The notes: generated from the sequence alone by a model not told the origin. Counted from the first letter of the stretch, positions 1-11,430 are shown. The stretch: 64,000 nt of DNA from Quercus robur (GCF_932294415.1 NC_065541.1:48524290-48588289); one strand, 5' to 3'. Numbers and translations are program-made.

Positions 1-129
1 AAACTTCTCAGCCTCTTCAGCTGGAAAGTATGGCGCAAGCAAGCAATCACTCTCACATTTCCGGCGTAGCATCCTACAAGCAGCGCACGGTTGGTGAGCC
101 CTGCCTTGTGCTACCACTTGGAAACCCAT
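1..129 (-). CDS. LOB-domain (LBD) transcription factor, 5' part only
   Basis: The first 43 codons of a minus-strand gene run off the left edge of the window. The translation has a short N-terminus and then the LOB zinc-finger-like C block, with cysteines at residues 15, 18, 25 and 29. This is exactly the CX2CX6CX3C spacing, followed by LAPYFPAEEAEKF, the usual continuation towards the GAS block. LBD proteins are plant-specific nuclear DNA-binding regulators of lateral organ boundaries and development. The ATG at 127-129 is the only plausible start and lies 14 codons before the first cysteine, as is usual. The GAS block, leucine-zipper-like region and C-terminus are outside the window, so subclass and intactness cannot be judged. 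Confidence 0.9.
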   Translation of the reverse strand, partial: MGFQVVAQGRAHQPCAACRMLRRKCESDCLLAPYFPAEEAEKF

Positions 130-1390
130 ATTTTTCCTTTGAAATGCAAGGTTGAGGAGTGGAAACTTATAAGTATATATAACAGAAGAAGAAGAAGAAG
201 AAGATATCAGTAAGATGTTGATGGAGTAACTAGTTTCTTTGGGGTGCTAAAATTTCAAAGTTAAGTGCAAGGAAGTTGGGGAGGCGGCCACTTAGTACAC
301 GTCTAATTTGATCACTATGTTGAAAAAAATGTTGTGATATCTCAGTGTTAGGACAGTAGTGAACCTAACAAGCAGTACTGGCACAAAAGCTAGGATTTTT
401 CAAACACACTGTTGATATTGGAGACATAACTTAGTCTCTATCCAATGAAGAAATTTCCTGTTTGGTGACATCCAACTTCTGTCTTAACTGGCTGTCATAC
501 ATACAGAATTTGAAAAAAAATTGCCTAATTTGCCAGTTTGGACTTTGGAAGGGTTTTTTTTGTTTTGCCTTAGAAGGTAGATAATTTTGTTTTTAGAAGG
601 AAGAAGAATATTTTCCCCCAATGGGAATATAATTCAGAATTCGCAATGATTCTATTGGGACACATCATTAAGCTTATCACAATCCTTGAGATGAGCTCCA
701 ATTCATGCACTTTAGTCAAACTTATCTTCTGCAAGTTTTGATTTTTCTCGTATTGTATATTTTTGTTACTCATGTAGAAAATCTTTAAATTGTGATTAAA
801 TTCCATGACTCTATCATTAGTTTCAATGCCCACGTGTTTTTGATCATTTCATGACCAGCCGTAGCTAGATTTTGGACCGCGACTGGAATGCAAGTCTCCA
901 CGAAAGTTCCTAAAAGATTTGAAATTGTTGGATCAGTCATAATTCATCAACAATTAAACAAGTCTTAAACGTTTAGAAGGAGTTAGTTATCTAATTGAAT
1001 TGTTTTACCTATACATCTTTGGTTAAATCTGGCCGGTCCTTGGTGGATTTTGGATATATATTTTATAGCATTATATTAATTGATTAATATATTTTATTTG
1101 TAACTTAATTTATTACGAAAATACAAGGAAAATATATCATATTCATCAGTCTATTTAGGGTTCGAAACTGTAAAATAAAAGCAAAAGAAAGAAGGGAAAA
1201 TAATATAGTATTTTTTTTTCTCTACAAAATAAAAGAACATTATTATTATGTTTGAAAAATGATAAAAACGTATTCTTTATGCTACAACTTGTTATTTTTC
1301 AACTTGTGTTTAAACAATTAAATTGATTTATCAATTTACATGTTTTATTATCAGTTTAGTTTAGTTTTTTGGATTCTATATATTTATATG
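130..1390. other. AT-rich upstream region of the LBD gene
   Basis: No convincing gene. It should hold the promoter and 5' leader of the LBD gene, which is read leftward. A GAA microsatellite lies at about 184-203, just upstream of the start codon on the gene's strand. No clear TATA box could be assigned. Confidence 0.5.
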
Positions 1391-1487
1391 AGAGATACGA
1401 CGTCTACAACATTTTTACAACAAATCACAGGTGGTTAGTTGTTATTGTTTTAAATGTTGTAAAAATGTTGTAGACATATCATTTCTC
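1391..1487. repeat. Short palindromic MITE-like repeat
   Basis: The two ends are inverted copies of each other. GTCTACAACATTTTTACAAC near the left end recurs in reverse complement near the right end, around a short centre. Diverged relatives occur near 1,985-2,168 and 56,140-56,300. I found no clear target duplication. Confidence 0.6.
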
Positions 1488-1513
1488 TATTTATATACAT
1501 TAATAATTGTTCA

Positions 1514-1516
<3 letters not shown>

Positions 1517-1574
<58 letters not shown>
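1517..1574. repeat. (CT)n-(TA)n compound microsatellite
   Basis: An uninterrupted CT tract runs directly into a TA tract, which also forms the left flank of the MITE beginning at 1,575. Confidence 0.95.
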
Positions 1575-1963
1575 GGGTTGGGTTTAAATTACAGTTGATG
1601 TAACTCTAAGTAATGTTACACCACTCAATATTTTTTAATTTGATGCGAATTTTGAAAAATCTACCGTTAGATTATATTATCTTCTTATATTTTCCATAAT
1701 TTTAAGTTGATCAAAGATTTATAGCCATGTCATCAATCAATTTTTTAAATTCAAATTTTTGTAGTTTAAAATAATACATAAAAGATTAGTTTATGGATTA
1801 AATGGTAAATAACATCCAATTGACATGAAAATTGGCATGATTATTAAGAACATATAGAACATATAATTCACGAGTGAAATTTTCAAAATATGAATTCTAT
1901 AATAAGTTATTGGGTGGTGTAACATTACTTAGAGTTACATTAGGTGTAACTTAAACCCAATCC
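1575..1963. mobile_element. MITE with ~55-bp terminal inverted repeats
   Basis: The left end starts GGGTTGGGTTTAAATTACAG. The reverse complement of the right end starts GGATTGGGTTTAAGTTACAC, and the match continues for about 55 bp. The interior is AT-rich with no coding capacity. TA repeats flank both ends, so a Mutator-type 9-bp duplication is possible but ambiguous. Confidence 0.85.
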
Positions 1964-2599
1964 ATATATATATTGAGTTGAAAAGTGTTATATTCATAAC
2001 ATTTTTACAATATTTTCACAACAAATCATAGATGATAAGTTGTTACCGGTTCTAATTTGAACCATTATTGAAAGTACATTTTTGCCCACCAATAACCGTT
2101 AATAACAATAACAACCTGCCACTTAAAATTTATTGTGAAGATGTTTTTGACATAACATTTCTCTATTAAGTTTGCTAATTTTGCTATTGAGTTACGTATT
2201 CTTTTGATTATTTGCATAAAATTTTTATTTATCTTGAAAAAAAGAAAAAGAAATATATTGTGTCTAATATTGTATATTTCTAACGTATATACACACGTAT
2301 AATGACGTACATATATTATTTATAAACATCTAAAGATTGACTAATCCATCCTACTTTCAATTTTTTTTCTCCCTACAATAAGTTTGGTCTTGTCAGGCGG
2401 AAAAAGAAAAAGAAAAAAAAAAGGTGTTTGGTCATGTCGGTCTCTAAAATTCTTCTAAAAAATTGTCGGTCTCTAAAAAAAAATTACACTTTTTTTGAAT
2501 TTTCTTACTCATAGATCTCAAAAAATTATATTATTAAGAAAAATTTTGCTTCAAATAGAGAACCATGCGTACAATTTTTCAAACAAATCATCTTAGTCT
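1964..2599. other. AT-rich spacer with MITE-related debris
   Basis: The stretch 1,985-2,168 resembles the small MITE family at 56,140-56,300 (shared 'caaatcatagatgataagtt'-type centre and similar ends). The rest shows no gene or clear repeat. Confidence 0.4.
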
Positions 2600-3099
2600 A
2601 AAATGCTGAGGTTATAGAGTGGCCTCACGACCAAGGTAGATGAAAATAAATCATTCAAGGAGGATAACGATAAGAGAAGCTACCGAAATTTTTTAATTTA
2701 CTAAAAAAAAAAAGTCTAACTACCTTCAGATTCCAAGCATGGAGTTCGAGTTGTGAATTCATTGTTAATAACAAGAGCAACACTAACAAATAGATTGCTG
2801 TTTGTATATCCTTTTATATAAAAAAAAGAATGCTGTTTGTATCCAAATAGAATGATGGTGTAATGAGAGAAATCAGAACAGCCTTACAAATTGCAATCAC
2901 AAAACCATATGTCTATATTCAGTAACAAATGAGCTTTTCATCTGGTAAACAAATTGAACATATTCAATAATTTATAAGAAAACATTCAAGGAGCAAGAAA
3001 GCTCCAGCAAGTGTAAGAACTTGATCTTTACATGATCTTCTGTGACAAAAACTGGAGTCAGTGAGAGTAAAATGTGAGCAAAGGTTCTCTTGTTCTTAG
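2600..3099. repeat. Duplicated 3' flank of the KLCR gene (unit 1)
   Basis: This stretch matches about 46,800-47,349, immediately downstream (on the minus strand) of the intact KLCR gene. Shared blocks include the 'caaggagcaagaaagctcca' segment and the 'aaaactgaagtcagtgagag'-like segment. It marks the left edge of the duplicated segment. Confidence 0.75.
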
Positions 3100-4733
3100 T
3101 CAATTCTTGAAACCAAATCCAGACCACCTTTCAGTTCCCTCCTTTACCCTATTTGGGTTGGGATCAAGAATATTCTCAAGTGATTTTCCCTTTCTGTTCC
3201 AGGTCCTTCTGGCTTCTTTCAAAAGCCCTAGTAGACTTATTTTTCTCATCCTCGGCATCTGGATTTGTTGTTCCAAACTTTTCTTCTCCCACCTTGAGAA
3301 TGTACTACAGTGAGCCTGTTTGGATAGGCTGTTAACAAAGCCTTAACACGCGTTTTAGCCAAAACGTGATTTTGTAAATTGTTTGGCTACACAAAATCAG
3401 CACGTTTGTGTTTTTTAAACCTAGATTTTTTTTTTTCACATTTTAGAAAGAACTGCTTTTCTCTAATTTTTCAGAAACGCAATTTGAGTTATCGCTAATT
3501 TTTTCTTCAGAAAATCAAAATAACGCCAATGATATTTTTAATTACTGAATAAAAGCTCCCATGTATATCTCCTATGTTCTCTCAGTCATTCTGCCATTCT
3601 CTGTAGGTTCTCTGTTCTTGCTTCTGCTTTGTTTGACGTCGCTGCTCTTGATCTTGCTTGCCACGTAACCATTCTCCGTTACCCCTCTATTGATTTTATG
3701 TTATAGATTTGGGCTTTTTGCTTGGTGGTTACATGATTGTTTGAAATCAAAATTTTAGAACTTATTTTGACTGATGGATTTGTTGCTGCTGCTATTTTTG
3801 TTTCTTCATGGGTTGTGGATTTAATTGGGGTTTTGGCTACTTTTGAGACATGCCCATTTTGGGTTTTGGTTAGAATTATTGCTTTAAATTTGTAGACATA
3901 TAGATATTGTTGGAATCAGAACTCCGTGTTTTTTTTTTTTTTTTTTTGGGTGAGATTAGGAATAAATGGATAAAGGAGTTTTCTTTATTCTGTTTCTCAT
4001 TCAAAAATCAAGATTGTGTTTGGAATTTACACCAAAAACAACAATTTTTAATATAGTTTATCCAAACACTTATTGTGTCTTTAAAATTAAAAAACACATT
4101 TTTTTTTCTTCACATTTTTACCAAATGCTTATTTGTGGTTTTTAAAATTATGTTTACAAAACATTGTTTTTCAAAACATATTTTTTAAAACAGATTATCC
4201 AAACGGACCCAGTATCTCAATAAAATCAACCACCCATTAATAAATACCAAAATTCTGTAACATAGCAGCTCAAAAACAGAGGGCACTAAAATCTTAAAGG
4301 GGGAAAGTAAGAACAAGGTTAAGATAATTTCTCCAAGTAATTGTTTATTTATTTTATTTTTTTGGGGTGGGGAGTGGAGTTGGGATGCTATAGCTTTAGA
4401 GATCTCTTATTAACTAACCCACAAAACCTGTATAGGATAGGGGGCTGTTCTGCAATGCTACAATACATGCCCAAATTTAACTGCGCGCAAGCCAATCCCA
4501 ACTGGTTCAGCACCATTCCAAAGAAGGCTGATTTCTTCTCCCCATTGGAATGAAGCTTAGCTATATCACTCTCAAAAGAGTTCGAGCCTTGCCATGCATC
4601 CCATGATCCCAATCATGTAGAACATCACACCCATCTACGCATCTATACCTGCAATCATGCAATGCTGCCGGTCATATCCTCCAATAACTTCACGGCCTTC
4701 TCCAAGAACTTCACTGCCTCCTCAGCTAAGTAT
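3100..4733 (-). pseudogene. KLCR pseudogene 1 (exon 3, shortened intron 2, parts of exon 2)
   Basis: Read on the minus strand, this is a broken copy of the KLCR gene at 47,350-50,294. Exon 3 lies at 3,100-3,311 plus 4,214-4,240 and is split by a MITE at 3,312-4,210. Intron 2 is reduced to about 130-200 bp. Exon 2 follows with two large gaps relative to the intact gene, one joining intron 2 directly to the last third of exon 2 and one of roughly 525 bp inside exon 2. The copy ends at the exon 2 acceptor region. Exon 1 is absent, and a U3 snoRNA gene lies where it would be. No functional protein is possible. Confidence 0.88.
3312..4210. mobile_element. 899-bp MITE inserted in KLCR pseudo-exon 3
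   Basis: The ends are inverted repeats (GAGCCTGTTTGGATAGGCTG against GGGTCCGTTTGGATAATCTG) flanked by AGT on both sides. The intact gene has the uninterrupted sequence at the matching position in exon 3, so the insertion point is exact. The 3-bp duplication and G-rich terminus fit a PIF/Harbinger-type non-autonomous element, although AGT is not the usual TTA target. The interior is AT-rich and non-coding. Confidence 0.85.
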
Positions 4734-4943
4734 CTACCATTTCCAAAGTCAATTGACAGGCAAAAACTTCTAGAATATGATCAGACATCACTTAGGCATT
4801 TTTTCAAACACATTGCAACTTAAAGCCTTAGACCAAGCGATTCAATTATAAAAAAAAAAGAAAAGAAAAGAATAAAAACTCACAGAGTTTAGGGATGATT
4901 ATGATTGTGATCTTTGAAGAGAGCAAAAAAGATTTTTGAAGCC

Positions 4944-5155
4944 TGTCAGACAGCCGTGCGACCATCCCAACCAGCTGAAGCAAGTTGAGAACGATCCCCT
5001 ACAGTTCGGTACCTCTAACAGAGGCAACGAGGCCGTTAATCACGCTCTGATCGCACGGCCATGGTTCATCCACCAGGTTTGGGGTCCTATCTCCTTAGTG
5101 AGCAAGGATACAGAGGTACGATCCTATAGAACAGATCCTGTTCAAGTAAGGTCGT
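4944..5155 (-). ncRNA. U3 snoRNA gene, copy 1
   Basis: On the minus strand the RNA begins ACGACCTTACTTGAACAGG, followed by GATCTGTTCTATAGGATCG. These are the plant U3 5' domain and box A that base-pair with pre-18S rRNA and its leader. Downstream are a C'-like box in GGATGAAC, a box-B-like GAGCGTGATTAAC, the stem GCCGTGCG/CGCACGGC and box D GTCTGA near the 3' end. The length of about 212 nt fits plant U3. U3 guides early 18S rRNA processing in the nucleolus as part of the small-subunit processome. A T-run just downstream (about 4,927-4,935 on the minus strand) suits Pol III termination. By eye this copy differs from copy 2 at about six positions. The exact 3' end is inferred from family length. 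Confidence 0.95.
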
Positions 5156-5177
5156 GCCCTCTCAACTTAGTTTACTC

Positions 5178-5220
5178 CTAATAAACCAAAGTTCTACTTA
5201 CTATCTGGTCGATATGGGAC
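5178..5220 (-). promoter_or_regulatory. U3 promoter, copy 1: USE and TATA-like box
   Basis: The minus strand has GTCCCATATCG (5,210-5,220), one base from the plant snRNA upstream sequence element RTCCCACATCG. A TATA-like TTTATTAG (about 5,178-5,186) follows some 24 nt later and ends about 23 nt before the RNA start. Spacing of about 24 nt is the Pol III type known for plant U3 and U6; Pol II snRNA genes have about 34 nt. Confidence 0.88.
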
Positions 5221-6164
5221 AGTGTTGTTTGGTTTGAATCAAACTACTTGTTCGTGGACAAAAATACCCCCATTTCTCCGGACCAATTAGGACAGATGTA
5301 TCTGAGAGACTGAGACCCGTGGTCTGAAGCGTCTGATCCTATTTCCTATGTTAGTTAATAAAATCTTTCTTTTCAGATAAAAATAAAAATTTTCTGATCC
5401 TATTACTTTTTTTTTGAGCAATTCTGATCCTATTACTGCAACAGTAACAATAATAAGAAAAATTGGGATCAAATATGGGTCCTCAATATACTAGCTAGAG
5501 TTATAACTACCTCCCGCTATGGCTAAGCAACTATGACATACCATTTTTTTGATAATCCTATGACATACCAATTTGGGTGGTGCCCCTAACTTCATTTTTA
5601 TTAACATTTTTTTTTTTTTTAATATGTGAGTGTTCATAGAGCATCTATGTTTAGAAACTATTTTTTTTTTCCATTATTTTCTGTTTTCGAAAACAATTTT
5701 CTATTTTTGAAAGTAAAAAACTTGTTTGGCAACCTAAAATAAAAAGAAAACAAAAATTGTTCTAAAAACTCAATTTGTGAAAGAAACTGAAAACATGCAA
5801 AATGCTGTTTTCAATTTCTAATTTTTAAAATTCAATGAAAATATGCATTTAATGTAATGAATTTATCTCGTTTAATGAATTAGCATTAAAGTTCAAATCC
5901 TAGTAACAACATATTTTAGTATTTTCTATTTTTTCTTCAAAAAACTTTTTTTTTTTTTTTTTTAATTTTAACTAACCAAACATGTTTATGATTTCAAAAA
6001 TATAAGAAAATTGTTTTTTCTTTATATTCCCAAAAACAAGTTTTTGAAAATAGAAAACAAAAACTGTTACCAAACATAATCTAATTATTCTCCAAGTATG
6101 TATAGTTTTTTGTCCTATATGCTCGGCATAAATGATTTAGACTCACGATCTTAAGAATCACTTA
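5221..6164. repeat. Shared unit spacer (unit 1)
   Basis: No gene. The segments 'ctatggctaagcaactatga' (about 5,518) and 'gtttttgtcctatatgctcg' (about 6,105) recur in diverged form near 20,520 and 41,620. About 5,650-6,080 is an AT-rich block absent from the other units and is probably another small insertion, whose ends I could not fix. Confidence 0.6.
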
Positions 6165-6805
6165 GGCTACGTTTGGTTGGAGTGAAAATAGGGAGAATGA
6201 AAAATAGGGAAGAGAAAATAAGAGAGAGTTTGGGTAGAAAAGGTATTTGGTTGGAATCATTTTGGAGGAGATAAAATAGTGGGGTTTAGCTGTTTTCTCC
6301 CCAAGCCCCCCATTTTTTAGCCCCCAAATTGGAGAGAAAATGGGGAGGAGATGTGGTTGGATTAAAATGACTTATCTACCCCTTTCTTTGCTACGTTAAA
6401 ACTTTTTTTTTTTCCCTTTTTCATTTATGGGTTCTTTGGTCTCACGTTGAATTTTTTTTTTTTCCTTTTTTTTAATCATTTTTTGGATTTTTTGCTACTC
6501 ACATTTAAACTCCTCTTTTTTTTTTTTTGGTTGCTCTGTATGCAGTTGTGGTCCATACTTTGAATCATTTAGAGTTGAACCATTTTTTCTTTTTATTTTA
6601 CCTTTATAAAATATTTATATAAAAAAGTTATGTAATAGGAGTATGAGAGTAAATTTATACAAACTCTATTTTCTATCCCTCCACTTTTCTACCCTCCAAC
6701 CAAATACAAATGAGGGAAGTTAAAATATCTTCTATCTTCCCGCTTTTCCATCCTCTCTCAATTTTCTATCCTCTCACTTTTCCATCCTCCCAACCAAACA
6801 GACTC
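6165..6805. mobile_element. 641-bp PIF/Harbinger-type MITE
   Basis: The terminal inverted repeats GGCTACGTTTGGTTGG and GAGTCTGTTTGGTTGG are flanked by TTA on both sides. Unit 3 reads straight across this site near 20,925, which gives an empty-site comparison. The interior has no coding capacity. Confidence 0.85.
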
Positions 6806-7583
6806 TTAATACTTGAAAATTATTAGATACACCTCACAATTGGGTTGGGTTAATCTAGTTGAGGTCAAAACGGGTCATCCTAAATGAGTTGTAGGCAAAT
6901 TAAGTTGATTGGGTTATGGGTTGCTTTGTATTTTTTCACAAGCAAAAATCAATAATAATAAATGAACAAGAAAAATGTTAAATGTCAAAAGTAAATAAAA
7001 AAAATAGTTAAAAATAAATGTTATATAATACATAGATCTTAAACATACAATTCAATATTCTCTAATGATATTATCATCACAAAAGTTAGGTGATTTGTCT
7101 TTATAAAATATTTATATAAAAAAGTTATGTAATAGGAGTATGAGAGTAACTCTATTTTCTATCCCTCCACTTTTCTACCCTCCAACCAAATACAAATGAG
7201 GGAAGTTAAAATATCTTCTATCTCCCCGCTTTTCCATCCTCTCTCAATTTTCTATTCTCTCACTTTTCCATACTCTCAACCAAACGGACTCTTAATGCTT
7301 GAAAATTATTAGATACACCTCACAATTGGGTTGGGTTAATCTAGTTGAGGTCAAAAAGGGTCATCCTAAATGAGTTGCGGGCAAATTGAGTTGATTGGGT
7401 TATGGGTTGCTTTGTATTTTTTTCACATGCAAAAATCAATAAGAATAAATGAACAAGAAAAATGCTAAATGTCAAAAGTAAATAAAAAAAATAGTTAAAA
7501 ATAAAAGTTATATAATACATAGATCTTAAACATACAATTCAATATTCTCTAATGATATTATCATCACAAAAGTTAGGTGATTT
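6602..7583. repeat. Tandem duplication, period 497 bp
   Basis: Positions 6,602-7,098 are repeated at 7,099 to about 7,583, with the second copy lacking a few bases. Each copy includes the right end of the MITE and the spacer beyond it, so the duplication came after the MITE insertion. The copies differ at only scattered positions and look young. Confidence 0.9.
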
Positions 7584-9290
7584 GTTGTTAAGTGCCCAAA
7601 AAGGCAAAACAAAATAGTTTTGGTTTTTAAAAGATTTCTTACATTAAAAATAAATCCACAAAATCAAAAAAGATAGAAATTTTTTTTATATTAAAAATAG
7701 AACAATTAGTGCCCATAACTTTGGTGGCATTCTCGGGCTACATACAGGTTCCTTTGATTCTCATCCTCTAAGATATAGACTTTGTTCAACTTAAAAACAG
7801 TGAAAAAGATGTTAATTTACTTGCAACAGATAAGACTTACAATGCAAGAATCTTATGAGTTTTATTGCAAAAATTCGAGGTTCAAACCAATGCTTTGAAC
7901 CTTTTATCACATCAAAGGACATAAAAATGTTGTTTTGGTCTAAGCTACTTAATGCTTGCAAAATTTATATTGTAAGCTTAGTTTCTCTAAATCTTATTGC
8001 CCCATGGTCAAACTAGAAAGAAATGGTGGCTACTATTTGATTCAACATGGTCATTACCAACGGAATGATTGAGGTCATGTTACATTTACATGGTTTAGCA
8101 TTTAGAATGATTTGCTAAATTTGTTTAGTCTGATTTTTTTCTTTAAAAAAATTGTTTAAAAAAGGGGTTGGGTTGCAGGTTAGATGGGTTGGCCCAACTC
8201 AACCTAAGAGGAAAAAAAAAGGTTTGGTACGACTCAACCCGTTTTTACTCTGGGTAAAAAATTATTGGAATTAGGTTGTGTTAATAGATTTGGGTCCAAT
8301 TTTACCAGGACTACTATTAAACGAACCCTTTAGGGTTGTTTGATGATTTTAGTTTCATACCCTTCCCTTGTCATTGACAAATAGTATTAGATAAGGGTAA
8401 AATTTAGGTTTCTTAGGTGTTGTATTATAGGTTTCCCAATTAAATTCAACTATGTGGTTGTCCTTGAGAAAAATAACATTTTTTTTGGTGTCACATTAGT
8501 CAATACAACCATATGATCGAATTTAATTGGAAAACTTAAGGAATAAGACTTGAGGACCAATAACTAAATTTTGTGAGGCAAATTGCTTTTTCCCCTCCTT
8601 AAGTATAGGGTAGTTGTTATTTACTTATTTTCCCTTTCAATTTAAAAAGTGAGAATATCCTCCATTTAACTTTAACTTTTTGTCATAAGTACTTTGCCCA
8701 CTCCGTTAGTATTTTCAATCAAATTAGTGGATTTGTGTTCAAACCTACACTAAAGTAACTTTAGTACCTTCCACACGTTGTTATTATAGTTAGTATTTTC
8801 AATCACATAAGCTGATTTTTATTAAAACTCACACTAAAGTAACTTTACCTTCCACACGTTGCTATAGTTTGTGTTGTGGGGGGGGGGGGGGGGGCGGGGG
8901 GGGGGGGGGGGTGTGGAGGGGGGATTGAAAGTGTTGAATAATTTTTTATTTTTTATTTTTGAGCAGAAATACTGACATATTTCATTAAACAGAAATTAGT
9001 CATAATCGGCATCCTCCATCCACATTGAAAGAACGCTAACACGTTTAATAAAGTTGTGAGCTACAAATTGTTAAATACTTAATGGTTGCAATGCTCGAGT
9101 AGATTAAAATCATATATATTTCATAATTAAATGTTTTCATACAGTTCATTTTAGTCTAAGGTTAAGTTTGGTAACTCAACTCAAAATGCATTTTTTATAG
9201 ATTTCTAGGTATGAAAATGAATTTTGCTATTTTTGTGCTTGTTTGGTAAAATTTTGTTGGGACACAAATTGGCAGAGAGGGCTATCAGCA
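7584..9290. repeat. Shared unit spacer with MITE remnant and long G tract
   Basis: No gene. Positions 7,584-8,900 match unit 3 (about 21,230-21,463 plus 23,391-25,060) apart from later insertions. About 8,395-8,545 belongs to a MITE-like family also seen near 43,340-43,510 and 59,163-59,345. A nearly pure G tract lies at about 8,878-8,912. From 9,090 the sequence matches the starts of units 3 and 4. Confidence 0.7.
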
Positions 9291-9489
9291 ATGCCGACAT
9301 CAATTGCCATGCTAGATTCATAATCTCCCTTTGCCTCAAAAATGAGAGCCATAAGACGTCAATGATCAATCAGTTGCTTCTTCAAGGGATGCTGGTGCAG
9401 TATGTTCCCTATGGATTTCAAGAGTCTACTTACAGAAGCTCTCTACCTCGTCAAATTGCATTGCTTGAATATGGGCCTCAGCTAGGTAC
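9291..9489 (-). pseudogene. KLCR pseudogene 2a (5' part of exon 2)
   Basis: Read on the minus strand, this matches the first part of exon 2 of the intact gene (about 48,850-49,092), including the acceptor junction. It has an internal deletion of several dozen bases and added bases that break the frame. Units 3 and 4 carry the same deletion. Confidence 0.85.
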
Positions 9490-9918
9490 CTGACATTTCC
9501 AGGCAATGCAGTTATGCTACTAAACAAAGGGAGGTGTGAACTCAAAACACCACTACTACACAAAGGGAGATGTGAACTCAAACCCCAATGAATCAAAGCC
9601 CCAAAAAGAAAACTTTTAACTCTGCTTACTCACATTCAAATGACAAGAACCCAAAAACTGACATTTTAAAAGAAGGCGAACAACCACATCTCACCCCATT
9701 AAAAGTCACAATAGAGCATGACAGACATTGACAGTCCTTATTTCTTTTCATAACATCAAAACAGTCACAACAGAACATGACAGTCGTTATTTCTTTTCCT
9801 CCCAGAATAACATGAAAACACTACTTAATAATTTTATCAAACACGTTGTGTACATGCATTTTTGCATCAAATTCATAAAGCAAATAATCTGATCGAGCTT
9901 ATTAATAAAGCAATGCAT
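9490..9918. repeat. Intron-like unit spacer between KLCR pieces
   Basis: No gene. The block with 'gaacccaaaaactgacattt' and 'cgaacaaccacatctcaccc' recurs in units 3 (about 15,820) and 4 (about 33,560). It may be altered intron 1, but it does not obviously match intron 1 of the intact gene. Confidence 0.6.
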
Positions 9919-10400
9919 TTTTGCTGTTACAAACTTTTCTTCTCACACCTTGAGAATGCATTACAGTCTCATTAATAAAAACCAAAATTCTATAACATAG
10001 CAGCTCAAAAACTGAGGGCACTAAAATCTTAAAGGGGGAAGTAAGAACAAGGTTAAGATATTTGTTATCCACAATTCTCCAAGTATCTTTTTTTTGTGGG
10101 GGTGGGGTGTTGCGGGGGGAAGGGGGAATTGGGATGCCATAGCTTCGGAGTTCTCTTATTAACTAATCCACAAAACCTCTATATGTCAGGGGGCTGTTCT
10201 GCAATGCGACAATACATGCACAAATTTAACTGCGTGCAGCCAATCCCAACTGGTTCAACACCATTCCAAAGAAGGCTGATTTCTTCTCCCATTGGAATGA
10301 AGCTTAGCTATATCACTCTCAAAAGATTTCGAGTCTTGCTGTGCATCCCAATCATGTAGAACATCACACCCATCTACGCTTCTATCCCTTCAATCATGCA
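9919..10400 (-). pseudogene. KLCR pseudogene 2b (exon 3 tail, intron 2, end of exon 2)
   Basis: On the minus strand this contains the end of exon 2, joined by the same deletion as in unit 1 to a shortened intron 2, and then the start of exon 3. It lies between piece 2a and the U3 gene, so the pieces are out of gene order and rearranged. A G-rich stretch lies at about 10,097-10,127. Confidence 0.85.
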
Positions 10401-10436
10401 AATCAAATTGGCGAGAGCAAAAAGATTTTTGAAGCC

Positions 10437-10648
10437 TGTCAGACAGCCGTGCGACCATCCCAACCAGCCGAAGCCAGTTGAGAACGATCCTCTACAGTTC
10501 GGTGCCTCTAACAGAGGCAACGAGGCCGTTAATCACGCTCTGATCGCACGGCCATGGTTCATCCACCAGGTTTGGGGTCCTGTCTCCTTTGTGAGCAAGG
10601 ATACAGAGGTACGATCCTATAGAACAGATCCTGTTCAAGTAAGGTCGT
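10437..10648 (-). ncRNA. U3 snoRNA gene, copy 2
   Basis: A full-length U3 on the minus strand with the same 5' domain, box A, GGATGAAC, GAGCGTGATTAAC, closing stem and box D as copy 1. By eye it differs from copy 3 at only two positions in 212. A T-rich stretch follows box D, as expected for Pol III termination. It looks functional. Confidence 0.95.
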
Positions 10649-10671
10649 GCTCTCTCAACTTAGTTTACTCC

Positions 10672-10713
10672 TAATAAACCAAAGTTTTGGTTACTATCTT
10701 GTCGATATGGGAC
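10672..10713 (-). promoter_or_regulatory. U3 promoter, copy 2
   Basis: The USE GTCCCATATCG lies at 10,703-10,713 and the TATA-like TTTATTAG at about 10,671-10,678 on the minus strand, with the same spacing as copy 1. Confidence 0.87.
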
Positions 10714-10748
10714 AATGTTGTTTGGTTTGAATCATACAACGTTTTACA

Positions 10749-10780
<32 letters not shown>

Positions 10781-11430
10781 TTTGGTTGAAAACAACGTTT
10801 TACATATTTAGTTATATATAAATAGAGAAGCCAATCAGATTCTTTATTTACAGAGATATTCTTCGGCCTATTTAAGGGTCTCAAAGGGCTGTTCTGAAAT
10901 ATTTACACTGGTCTGAGTTTTATTTGTAAAAGGCTAAGGCCTAGTTCCCTATAAAGTTTCTATTTTATAGAAGCTTGGCTTGGTTGTATCTTTGAACAGA
11001 AAGCTATTCAATCAAGAGTTGGGACCTCTTTTCATTGTTCTGCCAATAAATCAACTTTATTTTTTTAGTAGTGTTGAGTTTGTTGTGTTTTCTGATAAAA
11101 AAATTAAATCAGTGGCCTTTTGGGCTGCATCATTTCAGGTGGTAAAAAGGAAAGAAATAGAGGTTTAAATATTAATCTGTGAACAGTGCACAGAGAAGAA
11201 GAAAAAAGAAGGAAAAAAAAGCCTAATCATTCATATATTGAGTTGACTTTAACTTGATATCTTAGTAGTTAGTATATCTTGAGGGTTTATATTGAACAAA
11301 CAGATAAATATCCAAATATGGGTGAAAAACTCTCCAGCGTGTTGGTTGCCTTTTTTAATGGTTATAATTTTTTAAATGTTTAATCATTTTCTTTATTATG
11401 ATTTATCTAATCTATTGCTATTATATTTTA
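10714..11430. other. AT-rich spacer, no gene seen
   Basis: A TA microsatellite lies at about 10,749-10,772. Nothing else is recognisable except that this should contain the left part of the decayed Harbinger element that follows. Confidence 0.4.

Noticed and set aside
4936-5181. Conserved ~80-residue plus-strand open frame present in four copies
   Set aside because: It is the antisense of U3 snoRNA. Between copies 1 and 2 most differences would change the amino acid (about six against one silent), so the frame is not under protein selection.
8878-8912. G tract as a regulatory quadruplex
   Set aside because: The unit spacer shows shorter G runs at the matching position in other units, and no gene is nearby. 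It is simplest as slippage or a sequencing-prone tract.
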